Origin: Mannheimia indoligenes
GTDB taxonomy: Bacteria; Pseudomonadota; Gammaproteobacteria; Enterobacterales; Pasteurellaceae
DNA length: 64,000 nt
NCBI RefSeq assembly: GCF_036880405.1
Contig: NZ_JBAJJM010000001.1
Location: forward strand, 248,001-312,000
Direction of reading: 5' to 3'
Below, piece after piece: positions 7,044-14,779 of the stretch (positions are counted from its first letter, which is position 1; every line of letters starts with the position of its first letter). The translations under genes were made by a program, and so were the position numbers. The notes under the pieces are model-generated. The model was not told the origin of the DNA and did no database searches. It worked only from the letters and a program-made list of their open reading frames with translations.

Positions 7044-7517
7044 ATGCAAACTGTCTACATCGCCTTAGGCTCAAACCTTGATAATCCGCTTGAGCAGATT
7101 AAACAAGCGGTCGAAAAATTGAAAAAATTTGCAATTCATTTTGAGGTTAGCCCATTTTATGGCTCAAAACCTGTTGGACCGCAAGATCAGCCTGATTATG
7201 TGAATGCCGTAGCGAAATTTGAAACCGAATTATCGCCAACTGAATTGCTAGATAAGTTACAAAGCATTGAAAATGAACAGGGCAGAGTGCGTTTACGCCG
7301 TTGGGGCGAGCGGACGTTGGATTTGGATATTATTTTATACGGCAATGAGCAAATTCAAACCGAGCGTTTGAACGTGCCACATATTGAGATGAAAAATCGT
7401 GAATTCGTGATTGTGCCGATGTTTGATTTAAGCCCGAATTTGGTATTACCAACAGGGGAAAAATTAGCCGATATTTATCAACAATTTAAAGATCACCAAA
7501 TGGGAATCTTTAACTAA
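7044..7517 (+). CDS. folK: Hydroxymethyl-dihydropterin pyrophosphokinase (HPPK)
   Basis: Transfers pyrophosphate from ATP to 6-hydroxymethyl-7,8-dihydropterin in folate synthesis. The 157-residue protein has the N-terminal YIALGSNL, the FYGSKPVGPQDQPDYVNAV substrate loop and the signature RRWGERTLDLDIILYG with the two Mg-binding aspartates, then the C-terminal RxFVIVPMFDLSPN-type segment. An AAAGGAAA ribosome binding site precedes the ATG. It ends convergently with ynbE, the two stop regions overlapping by four bases, so there is no room for a separate terminator. Confidence 0.97.
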   Translation: MQTVYIALGSNLDNPLEQIKQAVEKLKKFAIHFEVSPFYGSKPVGPQDQPDYVNAVAKFETELSPTELLDKLQSIENEQGRVRLRRWGERTLDLDIILYGNEQIQTERLNVPHIEMKNREFVIVPMFDLSPNLVLPTGEKLADIYQQFKDHQMGIFN

Positions 7518-7708
7518 TTTTTTGTTTTATTTTCACTTTTCATGATCACCGCACGGGATTTTTCGTCCATCTTCACATCAATGCGGTGATCTACCACTAC
7601 ATTCATATTAATGGTTATCCCATCAGCAGGCGTTTCGAGCTGCACTTTGGGTGTACAAGCGGTCAAATTTAGCAAAAAAATTGCAAAACAAAATGAGGCT
7701 GTTTTCAT
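7514..7708 (-). CDS. ynbE: YnbE-family outer membrane lipoprotein
   Basis: A 64-residue lipoprotein: signal MKTASFCFAIFLLNLTAC with lipobox LTAC, then a short region VQLETPADGITINMNVVVDHRIDVKMDEK typical of YnbE. In E. coli YnbE is the outer membrane partner of the AsmA-like protein YdbH, forming a bridge for phospholipid transport. The frame is open back to 7735, overlapping ydbH, but the ATG at 7708 has a GGAAGAA ribosome binding site and begins the signal peptide. A DNA uptake sequence (7655-7663) lies inside the gene. The third usual partner, ydbL, is not present downstream. Confidence 0.85.
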   Translation of the reverse strand: MKTASFCFAIFLLNLTACTPKVQLETPADGITINMNVVVDHRIDVKMDEKSRAVIMKSENKTKN

Positions 7709-7724
7709 TTTTCTTCCGTTATTT

Positions 7725-10433
7725 TTATTCATCATCTAATTTTTGGTAGAGATAATTTTCTAGCTTTTGCTCAAATTGTGAGCTGTAGTTAATTAATTTC
7801 CACAAATCAAACATATTTTCTCGGTGATTATAGTTTAAATTCACTTTGGATTGATCTTGGTTAGACGATAATTTTAATTTTCCGTCCAACACTAAATCGC
7901 CTTTTGAGCCGACATTAATCAGACTGCGAAAATCATTAATCGTGCTTTTATCCACTAAATGTAACAAAATTTGCTCGGTGTAACCACTTTTCTTCATTTC
8001 TGAAAGCAATTCAGGGGTAAAGGTTAAATAAGAGGTTTCCGCTTGTGTAAGTAAGCCATCGCAGATGTAGCAAGGTTTGCCGCTTAGCCAAAATGGCAAA
8101 GTAGCGTTGGCTTTGCCTTTCAGATCGATTTGTTGATATTGCATAAATTGCAAAATTTTCTCAAAATCTAACCGCTCTAAATTCAGATAAGCAATTTCGG
8201 TTTGCGGTAAGGCGAAGCGTTTTACATTGAGTTTGCCGCCAAATAAATTAAAGGATAATTGATTTAAATTCAATGGCTTAGATTTAGTGTAAGGGTAGTA
8301 ACCATTAATTTTCATTGAGGCATTATCAAGGGCTAACTCGCCGAGTTTGATTTGTGCGACTTTGACATCAATCGGTTTTTTTACGCCGAAATGAAAGCGT
8401 CCATCTTGATAGCGGTAAGGTAGAGCAAATTCAATGCCTTTTGCCTCGCCATCGGGTAAGGATAATCCTCCGTTGCGAATGGTTAAATGCCCGCCTGCAA
8501 TTAAACCTTTTTCTGCACTGGCGGTAAATGCCGTTTCGCCACGAATTGCGCCGTTATTAATTATCCATTGGCTACGGAATGGAAAAAGAGGTTGAAAGCC
8601 TTGTGCAGACTGCTCTAGCCAATAGAGTTTACCGATAATTTGGCTGGCATCTGCGGTTAATTGGCGGCGAGCAAATAATCTAAGCGGACCAAGTTCGGTG
8701 GTATTTACTGTACCTTTGAAATTAAGATTTTCTAACTCACCGCTAAAAGCAAGTTTTGCTTGTGGTTTTGGTAGCAGCCCACCGTAATCAAACTTAATTT
8801 CAGGTGATTTGAGCTGAATAGCTCCGTCAAGCGTGAATTTTTTGATATTAAATTGTATTGTTTGGGCGTTGGTTAGCTCTGTTTTGGAAATAGTTGTGCC
8901 ATCAAGCCTCACAGAGGATAAATCGCCCTTTAGTTCGTTAAGCTGCACCGTATTTTTATGCCATTGCCCTCTGCCGCTTAAATTTACTTTACTGTTAAAA
9001 GCGTTAAGATTGGAGTTTCCCCAAATTCGCCACTTCCAGCTGTCTTTAACGGCTTTTGGGTCTTTCGGATCTTGGAAAAAATCTAACGCTCCTGCTTTAA
9101 AATTTTGAGCTTGTCCATCTAAATGGAATTCAATATTTTTAAAGTCAGGACTTTGTCCTCGAAGAATGGCGTGTAATCGCCCGTGAATACCTTGTTTATC
9201 TATTTTGATCCCGGCAAGCGGAAAACGTAAATCTTCAATCGTTAAATAACGCTCTTTCCCTGTCAAACGAAGCAGGGAAGTGGGTAAAAACTTCAAGGTT
9301 AAATCATCGTAATTACCCTGAAAATCCAGCGGAATACTGCTGTATAAAATAAAGTTACCGTGCTTAATATTACCCGTCAGACGCAGTGGTAAATTTAGCC
9401 CTTGTTCGGTAATTTCACCCTCTGAATTGGAGATAACAATATTGCCTTTTCCCCAACTGTTTTGAGAAAGTAAGCTGATACGAATAGCCGTTTTGAGAGG
9501 TAAAAATGGCTTGTTGGTAAAAGATTGTGGAGTAAATTTTGCTGTAACAAAGCCGTGAAGCGGAAAACGTTCGGTTAAGCTCCAGTCAAAACGCCCTTGT
9601 TTGATTTCTAGGCTTTTGCCGTCAAACAGAAAAGGAAAATTGAGCTTATCATTTTCACTACTAAGGCTTGCCTGCCAGTTTCCTTCAAATTGTTGTTGGG
9701 CGTTTTTCTGCCAATTCAAGGTTGAATGCCCGTTTTGTAAGGCTTTGGTTGTAATGATTTCATCGGGCAGCTGCCAGTAATATTCTGCTGAAAGAGTGTG
9801 TGGAAGTGTAAGAAAATTATCTTCAATTTCAGCAGAAAGTGTAAGCTTATGTTGCTCTTGTTTGCTCGGTTGGTAAGTTAAATCGGCATTCAATTTCCCA
9901 TTTGTAAAAAATGCGGAAAAATCGACCGCTTGTTGAGCTAATGTAGCCTTGATTTCCGCATTGAACAGAGAAATTTTCAAGGCGGTTTGTTGTTCTAACA
10001 AGTGGATAATTCTTGGGTTAAAATTCTCTGGGAGATTTTTCCAATTAAGAGAGTGGATAGTTGCTTCGCCATCAGGAATCACCGCCAGTAATGCTTTTAG
10101 CGAAGTGTTGGAATTATTTTCCGATTTGGGAAAGAGTGATAAGCAGTAGTAGTCAATGTCTAATTTTTCAACAAATAGGTGGTTTTGCTTAATCCAAGTG
10201 AGATCTGTTTTATCTGCACTAATCAGCGGGCAATCTCGATAAGAAAGTTGAAATTGTGAAACTGATGAACCTTGCCAATTCAGGTGTAACCCTTGTGGGA
10301 TTTTCACTTTCCACTCTTTCGGTAAAATCCAGTTAATGGGAGTAGCAAGTTGAGTATTAGGCACACATAAAAAGGCAATCACCGCAATGAATATTGCGGT
10401 AAGTATGCCGAAAATGCGTAATACCCATTTCAT
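7725..10433 (-). CDS. ydbH: YdbH-type AsmA-like intermembrane lipid transport protein
   Basis: A 902-residue inner-membrane-anchored protein with one N-terminal membrane helix (about residues 5-25) and a very long periplasmic beta-rich part. The C-terminal region (NLERLDFEKILQFMQYQQIDLKGKANATLPFWLSG onward) is the part shared by YdbH homologues, once annotated as a dicarboxylate transport domain. In E. coli YdbH acts redundantly with TamB and YhdP in moving phospholipids to the outer membrane. It lies four bases after a polytopic membrane protein gene and overlaps the reading frame of ynbE, so the three are likely one transcript. The N-terminal half is poorly conserved and I assign it from context. 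Confidence 0.87.
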   Translation of the reverse strand: MKWVLRIFGILTAIFIAVIAFLCVPNTQLATPINWILPKEWKVKIPQGLHLNWQGSSVSQFQLSYRDCPLISADKTDLTWIKQNHLFVEKLDIDYYCLSLFPKSENNSNTSLKALLAVIPDGEATIHSLNWKNLPENFNPRIIHLLEQQTALKISLFNAEIKATLAQQAVDFSAFFTNGKLNADLTYQPSKQEQHKLTLSAEIEDNFLTLPHTLSAEYYWQLPDEIITTKALQNGHSTLNWQKNAQQQFEGNWQASLSSENDKLNFPFLFDGKSLEIKQGRFDWSLTERFPLHGFVTAKFTPQSFTNKPFLPLKTAIRISLLSQNSWGKGNIVISNSEGEITEQGLNLPLRLTGNIKHGNFILYSSIPLDFQGNYDDLTLKFLPTSLLRLTGKERYLTIEDLRFPLAGIKIDKQGIHGRLHAILRGQSPDFKNIEFHLDGQAQNFKAGALDFFQDPKDPKAVKDSWKWRIWGNSNLNAFNSKVNLSGRGQWHKNTVQLNELKGDLSSVRLDGTTISKTELTNAQTIQFNIKKFTLDGAIQLKSPEIKFDYGGLLPKPQAKLAFSGELENLNFKGTVNTTELGPLRLFARRQLTADASQIIGKLYWLEQSAQGFQPLFPFRSQWIINNGAIRGETAFTASAEKGLIAGGHLTIRNGGLSLPDGEAKGIEFALPYRYQDGRFHFGVKKPIDVKVAQIKLGELALDNASMKINGYYPYTKSKPLNLNQLSFNLFGGKLNVKRFALPQTEIAYLNLERLDFEKILQFMQYQQIDLKGKANATLPFWLSGKPCYICDGLLTQAETSYLTFTPELLSEMKKSGYTEQILLHLVDKSTINDFRSLINVGSKGDLVLDGKLKLSSNQDQSKVNLNYNHRENMFDLWKLINYSSQFEQKLENYLYQKLDDE

Positions 10434-10437
10434 AAAA

Positions 10438-11253
10438 TCAGGCTACATTGGCGAATGGATATAAGATCGCAAGGGTTGTAGCGACACTCCAAGCGGTCGG
10501 ATTTTTGATATTTTTTCCAAGTAGTAACCACGCCAGCATCAGTAAAATCACAAATTGTGCAGCGAAATAAAGAATGAATGAGAGCAATGGCATTTCCGGC
10601 ATAATTTGCAAATGTTGATATAACACAAATGCTGACCAGCAGTAGTTAAGTATCAAGACAATCAAGGCGGATTTTACCAATAATTTCAAGAAAACCTCTA
10701 AACGGCTTTTTGCCAACATTAAATACCAGCCGGCGAGTAAAATACCAAGCAGCACTTGAGCAAAATTATTGGCACGAATGCCGTTAAATAGTGAAGGTAG
10801 CTCAATCCAATAAATCGCCAAATATTGGATAATGCCAATTGCCACAATACCAAAGCCACAATATATCAAAGTGTTGTAGAGCATTTCATCTTCCGGCAAA
10901 CGAAAATAGATCAAGCAAGATAAAATGGCAGCAAAACTGGCAATTGCCATTGGGTTATATTTAGGTGTGAAAGCAATCGAATAAATAAAATTTCCAACCG
11001 CAAAAATCAGTAAAAAAGGCAGAATAAAGGTTAAGCGGCTGGTTTGTCCACGACAAATCTCACCTTTCCATAATACTAAAATGGCGATGAAAGAGGTAAC
11101 AAAAAACGCCAATAAATAAGGGGAGATGAAAATAGCATTATCCGGAGAGGCGTAAAAATTAAGTGCCATTTCAATAAATAGCATTAACACCATCGGCAGG
11201 GCTGCGTGTGTGGCAATTTCAAGTTTTGATGGGCTGTCGTGATCGTGAGCCAT
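10438..11253 (-). CDS. Polytopic membrane protein of unknown function
   Basis: A 271-residue hydrophobic protein with roughly nine predicted membrane helices, beginning MAHDHDSPSKLEIATHAALP. I do not recognise the family. The start at 11253 is chosen because the upstream in-frame extension would run into the divergent gloA promoter and is not hydrophobic in the same way. It ends four bases before ydbH, so it is probably cotranscribed and translationally coupled with the lipid-transport pair; whether it takes part in that process is only inference from position. Confidence 0.75.
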   Translation of the reverse strand: MAHDHDSPSKLEIATHAALPMVLMLFIEMALNFYASPDNAIFISPYLLAFFVTSFIAILVLWKGEICRGQTSRLTFILPFLLIFAVGNFIYSIAFTPKYNPMAIASFAAILSCLIYFRLPEDEMLYNTLIYCGFGIVAIGIIQYLAIYWIELPSLFNGIRANNFAQVLLGILLAGWYLMLAKSRLEVFLKLLVKSALIVLILNYCWSAFVLYQHLQIMPEMPLLSFILYFAAQFVILLMLAWLLLGKNIKNPTAWSVATTLAILYPFANVA

Positions 11254-11344
11254 AAATAATCCTAAAAAATTGAAAGAAAATGATTTTAAGCTCAAATTAT
11301 GCCATAATACGCAAGATTTTTTAACTTCAAGGGGGAAAGAAAAT

Positions 11345-11752
11345 ATGCGAATTTTACACACAATGTTACGCGTTGGAGATTTAGAGCGTTCAATCAAATT
11401 CTATACCGAAGTGTTAGGTATGCGTTTGTTACGCAGAAGTGAGAACGAGCAATACAAGTACTCTTTAGCCTTCTTAGGCTATGCTGACGAAAGCGAAAGT
11501 GCAGTTATTGAGCTGACTTACAACTGGGGTGTGGATAGCTACGAGCTAGGTACTGCTTATGGTCATATTGCATTAGGTGTTGATGATATTTATCAAACGA
11601 TTGAAGATGTGCGTGCGGCAGGTGGTAAAATTACCCGTGAGCCGGGTCCTGTATTAGGTGGCACAACGGTTATTGCCTTTGCGGAAGATCCGGATGGTTA
11701 CAAAATCGAATTTATTGAAAACAAAAACGCACAAGCCGCATTAGGAAACTAA
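11345..11752 (+). CDS. gloA: Lactoylglutathione lyase (glyoxalase I)
   Basis: Converts the hemithioacetal of methylglyoxal and glutathione to S-lactoylglutathione, the first step in methylglyoxal detoxification. The 135-residue protein has the typical start MRILHTMLRVGDLERSIKFYTEVLGM, the metal ligands His5 and Glu56 (in SAVIELTYNWG), YGHIALGVDD and the final EDPDGYKIEFIE. It is the short, nickel-type bacterial form. An upstream in-frame extension to 11270 is rejected because it overlaps the promoter region. It precedes rnt, the same order as in Haemophilus, but an inverted uptake-sequence pair separates the two. Confidence 0.97.
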   Translation: MRILHTMLRVGDLERSIKFYTEVLGMRLLRRSENEQYKYSLAFLGYADESESAVIELTYNWGVDSYELGTAYGHIALGVDDIYQTIEDVRAAGGKITREPGPVLGGTTVIAFAEDPDGYKIEFIENKNAQAALGN

Positions 11753-11768
11753 TTCCTTTTATCTATTC

Positions 11769-11814
11769 ACAAGCGGTCGGATTTGTAAAAAATTTTGCAA
11801 ATCAGACCGCTTGT
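11769..11814. terminator. Inverted pair of DNA uptake sequences, probable terminator of gloA
   Basis: ACAAGCGGT (11769-11777) and ACCGCTTGT (11806-11814) form the arms of a long hairpin with an AT-rich TTTGCAAA-containing middle and a T-run after it. Inverted uptake sequences serve as terminators in Pasteurellaceae. Confidence 0.7.
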
Positions 11815-11834
11815 ATTTTTAAGTTGAAATAAAA

Positions 11835-12524
11835 ATGGAAAATATAACTGAATCTACCACTCAATCGACTACACCACCAACCGATTATAATCTATTAAAA
11901 AATCGCTTTCGTGGCTATTTGCCTGTTGTGATTGATGTTGAAACGGCAGGGCTAAATGCTCAAACCGATGCGTTATTAGAACTGGCGGCAATTACTGTGA
12001 AAATGGACGAAAACGGCTATTTAGTTGAAGATCAAAAATGCCATTTTCATATCAAACCGTTTGAAGGGGCAAATATCAACCCCGAATCTCTTAAATTTAA
12101 CGGCATTGATATTGATAACCCCCTGCGTGGTGCGGTGGCAGAGAATATTGCGATCCCTGAAATGTTTAAAATGGTGCGTAGGGCGATGAAAGAACAAGGT
12201 TGCCAGCGTGCGATTATTGTGGCTCATAATGCCACATTCGATCAGAGTTTTTTACAAGCAGCAATCAAGCGGATTAACGCTAAACGTGATCCATTCCACC
12301 CTTTTGCAATGTTTGATACCGCAACACTTGCTGGTTTTATGTATGGGCAAACCGTGTTAGTTAAAGCCTGCCAAGCTGCCCAAATTAACTTTGACGGACA
12401 CCAAGCCCACTGTGCATTATATGACACCGAAAAAACTACAGAGTTATTTTGTGCAATGGTGAATCGCCTTAAAGATTTAGGTGGGTTTCCGCTGTTGCAA
12501 GTTGATGAGGATACAAGCAAATAA
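11835..12524 (+). CDS. rnt: Ribonuclease T
   Basis: A 229-residue 3'-to-5' exoribonuclease of the DEDD family that trims tRNA and other stable RNA 3' ends. The DEDDh residues are visible: VIDVETAGL (Asp, Glu), ATFDQSFL with the preceding VAHNA, and the final GHQAHCALYDTEKT with the catalytic His and Asp. Length matches the family. It begins 20 bases after the inverted uptake pair and no clear ribosome binding site stands out. No hairpin terminator is evident; a single uptake sequence at 12585-12593 lies beyond. Confidence 0.96.
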   Translation: MENITESTTQSTTPPTDYNLLKNRFRGYLPVVIDVETAGLNAQTDALLELAAITVKMDENGYLVEDQKCHFHIKPFEGANINPESLKFNGIDIDNPLRGAVAENIAIPEMFKMVRRAMKEQGCQRAIIVAHNATFDQSFLQAAIKRINAKRDPFHPFAMFDTATLAGFMYGQTVLVKACQAAQINFDGHQAHCALYDTEKTTELFCAMVNRLKDLGGFPLLQVDEDTSK

Positions 12525-12617
12525 CACGTTTTGCATAAAAACAATAGAACGGATAAATTTCTTGCAAATTTTTACGGAAAATTAACCGCTTGTAGAGCAT
12601 AAAAAAGCTGGGTAATA

Positions 12618-12664
12618 ATCTGCCCTAAAGTTGGACTAAACAACCAACTGATTAAGGGGCAGGT
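12618..12664. repeat. Nested inverted repeat, IS end remnant (copy 1)
   Basis: Outer arms ATCTGCCCT and AGGGGCAGGT enclose inner arms AGTTGG and CCAACT. The inner part is the reverse complement of the element at 32286-32335. It lies immediately before a broken transposase start, indicating an insertion-sequence end. Confidence 0.6.
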
Positions 12665-12668
12665 TTTT

Positions 12669-12815
12669 ATGACCAAATACAATCCATCTTTCAAACAGCA
12701 ACTCATCGACTTTTGACTTCAAATCGCTTAATACAACTATAGCGGTTTGTCAGCTGCTAAAAATCAATTATTTGTACTCAAAGCGTTAGCCTTATCTCCA
12801 GCCTCACCTACTTAA
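12669..12815 (+). pseudogene. Degenerate IS3-family orfA fragment
   Basis: From the ATG at 12669 the frame reads MTKYNPSFKQQLIDF and then hits TGA, followed by a shifted, further-degraded stretch. The start resembles orfA proteins of IS3/IS150-type elements, which begin with a helix-turn-helix for end binding. No orfB, no downstream end and no intact frame are seen, so the element is dead. It lies just upstream of the tbpBA promoter region; the rest of 12525-12870 holds only a single uptake sequence and AT-rich DNA. Confidence 0.5.
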
Positions 12816-12882
12816 CTAAAAAGCATTAAAGTACTACAAAATAAGTCCAAGTCTTTACATTAGTTTATATAACAAATAAAAT

Positions 12883-12901
12883 GATAATGATTATTATTTT
12901 A
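12883..12901. promoter_or_regulatory. Fur box upstream of tbpB
   Basis: GATAATGATTATTATTTTA matches the 19-base Fur consensus GATAATGATAATCATTATC at about 15 positions. It lies 33 bases before the tbpB start, so iron-bound Fur should repress tbpBA when iron is plentiful. Confidence 0.8.
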
Positions 12902-12933
12902 TTTGTTTTTATTTTATTTTTAAAGGAGACGCT

Positions 12934-14694
12934 ATGTTTAAACTTAAAAGCGGTTTTGTACTGCTTAATGCGGCACTACTTACTGCTTGCTCAGCAAATG
13001 GTGGAAGCTTTGATGTTCAATCATCCAAAGCTGAATCTCATACGCCAAATGTACCTCAAAAACCAAGTTTACAAGATGATAATAGCAATGCAAGACGTAC
13101 AGTAAATAGTACTGAAGCGGAAGCCCTATTGAAACCGGGATTTGGTTTTTCAGCCAAAATTCCGCGTCGTAATTTACAACCTTTTGCGAAAGGGGGAGAA
13201 GAAGTCGCTCCTATTGGTGATATAACGGAGATTACTGGAGATATAACCAAAATTCCGTATGAAGAAGAGGTAAAAGCGTACGGTAGTAGTGATGACGGAT
13301 TTAGCCATACTCATGATGGTAATCACAAACTACATACTAGAGATTTTAATTTTGTCCGTTCTGGTTATGTATTGCACTCTGGGGCAAAACCTGAAAGGGA
13401 GGCTAAAGATATTTTTAGAATAGGTGCACATGGGTATGTTTACTATTTAGGTACTGAGCCTGCAAAAGCAATGCCAGCCCAAAAAGCTACTTATAATGGA
13501 TATTGGGATTTTACTACTGATGCAAGAAAAGGGAAAGATAACAAGTATTTTAATAATTCAGCAGCAGGTATAAACATTGGCGCTACGCCGGAAAATAGGC
13601 ACGATGTTAATGTTGATGACTCTACGAAACCAATGGGACATACGGGCGAATTTACTGCCGATTTTACTAATAAAACTTTAACTGGAACATTGGTAAGTAA
13701 TGGTTATGTTAGTCGTACTACAGAGCAAGAAATTACACCAATGTACTACATAGATGCAAAAATTAAAGGCAATCGCTTTGCAGGTAAAGCAAATGCAAAA
13801 AATCCCGATGATCCTTATTTTGGTAAAAGTTCTACTACGCTTGAAGGGGGATTTTTTGGCGGAGAGGCTCAAGAACTCGCCGGTAAATTCTTAGCGGATG
13901 ATAAGTCAATATTTGTTGTTTTTGCAGGCAAACGAGATGCAAAAGAAAATGATAGCGAAAGCACCTTTGATGCTCTCAAAATTAACTTGAAAGACTTGAG
14001 TAAAACTGAAATGGATACTTTCGGGAATGCGACACATTTGATTATTAATAATCAGCAAATTCCTCTTATCGCAGAAGGTAAAAATAGCTTTTCCGAAATG
14101 AAATTTGATGATGTGGTTACCCGTACTATAAATGGTAAAACGTATCGAATTTCAGTTTGTTGTAATAATTTAGACTATGTCAAATTTGGGACTTACAATG
14201 TAGAAAACGATAATGATAGTGCTCATCAATATTTGGTGGGTGAACGTACAGCTGTGATGGATTTACCAAGCGGAATGGTGCAATATCGCGGAACTTGGAA
14301 TGGGATAATTCATAGCAAATCCGGTCCGGTAGGAGCTGAGTCACCAAGTAATAGTGAAAGTGGTACTCGCTCACTCTTTGATGTAGATTTTGCCAATAAA
14401 AAAATCAATGGCAAATTGATTGCTAATGATGGCGTTGAAGAACGTCCAATGCTAACACTTGAAGGTGAAGTGAAGGCTAATGGTTTTGCAGGGACTGCCA
14501 AAACGAGTGATTCTGGTTTTAATCTTGATCCGAAAAGTACCAATGGTGGCACGGTAGTACATATCAATACCCAATTTGAAGGAGGTTTTTATGGTCCTAA
14601 AGCAACTGAATTAGGTGGTATTGTACATAGTGCAGAAACGGATAAAGATAAAGTCAGTATTATGTTTGGCGGTAAACGTCAAATAGAAAAATAA
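12934..14694 (+). CDS. tbpB: Transferrin-binding protein B (surface lipoprotein)
   Basis: A 586-residue lipoprotein displayed on the cell surface that binds iron-loaded host transferrin and hands it to TbpA. The signal ends in the lipobox LLTAC with Cys19, followed by a flexible Asn/Ser-rich anchor. The two-lobe architecture is visible: each lobe ends with the barrel motif, LEGGFFGGEAQELAGKF near residue 310 and FEGGFYGPKATELGG near residue 560. An AAAGGAG ribosome binding site precedes the start and a Fur box lies upstream. Surface exposure makes this gene highly variable between strains; the typical host range would be ruminants or pigs, which is inference. It is followed by tbpA 85 bases on. 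Confidence 0.96.
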   Translation: MFKLKSGFVLLNAALLTACSANGGSFDVQSSKAESHTPNVPQKPSLQDDNSNARRTVNSTEAEALLKPGFGFSAKIPRRNLQPFAKGGEEVAPIGDITEITGDITKIPYEEEVKAYGSSDDGFSHTHDGNHKLHTRDFNFVRSGYVLHSGAKPEREAKDIFRIGAHGYVYYLGTEPAKAMPAQKATYNGYWDFTTDARKGKDNKYFNNSAAGINIGATPENRHDVNVDDSTKPMGHTGEFTADFTNKTLTGTLVSNGYVSRTTEQEITPMYYIDAKIKGNRFAGKANAKNPDDPYFGKSSTTLEGGFFGGEAQELAGKFLADDKSIFVVFAGKRDAKENDSESTFDALKINLKDLSKTEMDTFGNATHLIINNQQIPLIAEGKNSFSEMKFDDVVTRTINGKTYRISVCCNNLDYVKFGTYNVENDNDSAHQYLVGERTAVMDLPSGMVQYRGTWNGIIHSKSGPVGAESPSNSESGTRSLFDVDFANKKINGKLIANDGVEERPMLTLEGEVKANGFAGTAKTSDSGFNLDPKSTNGGTVVHINTQFEGGFYGPKATELGGIVHSAETDKDKVSIMFGGKRQIEK

Positions 14695-14779
14695 TCATAA
14701 TTTCTTCGCTCGTTTCACTTAAGCAAGCGGGTTATTTTTTATAAAAATTTGCAAAATTAAATAAAGGAGATCCTACTTA

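Noticed and set aside
12881..13105. A 74-codon ORF starting in the Fur box region
   Set aside because: Out of frame with tbpB and overlapping its signal peptide; the tbpB start has the AAAGGAG site.
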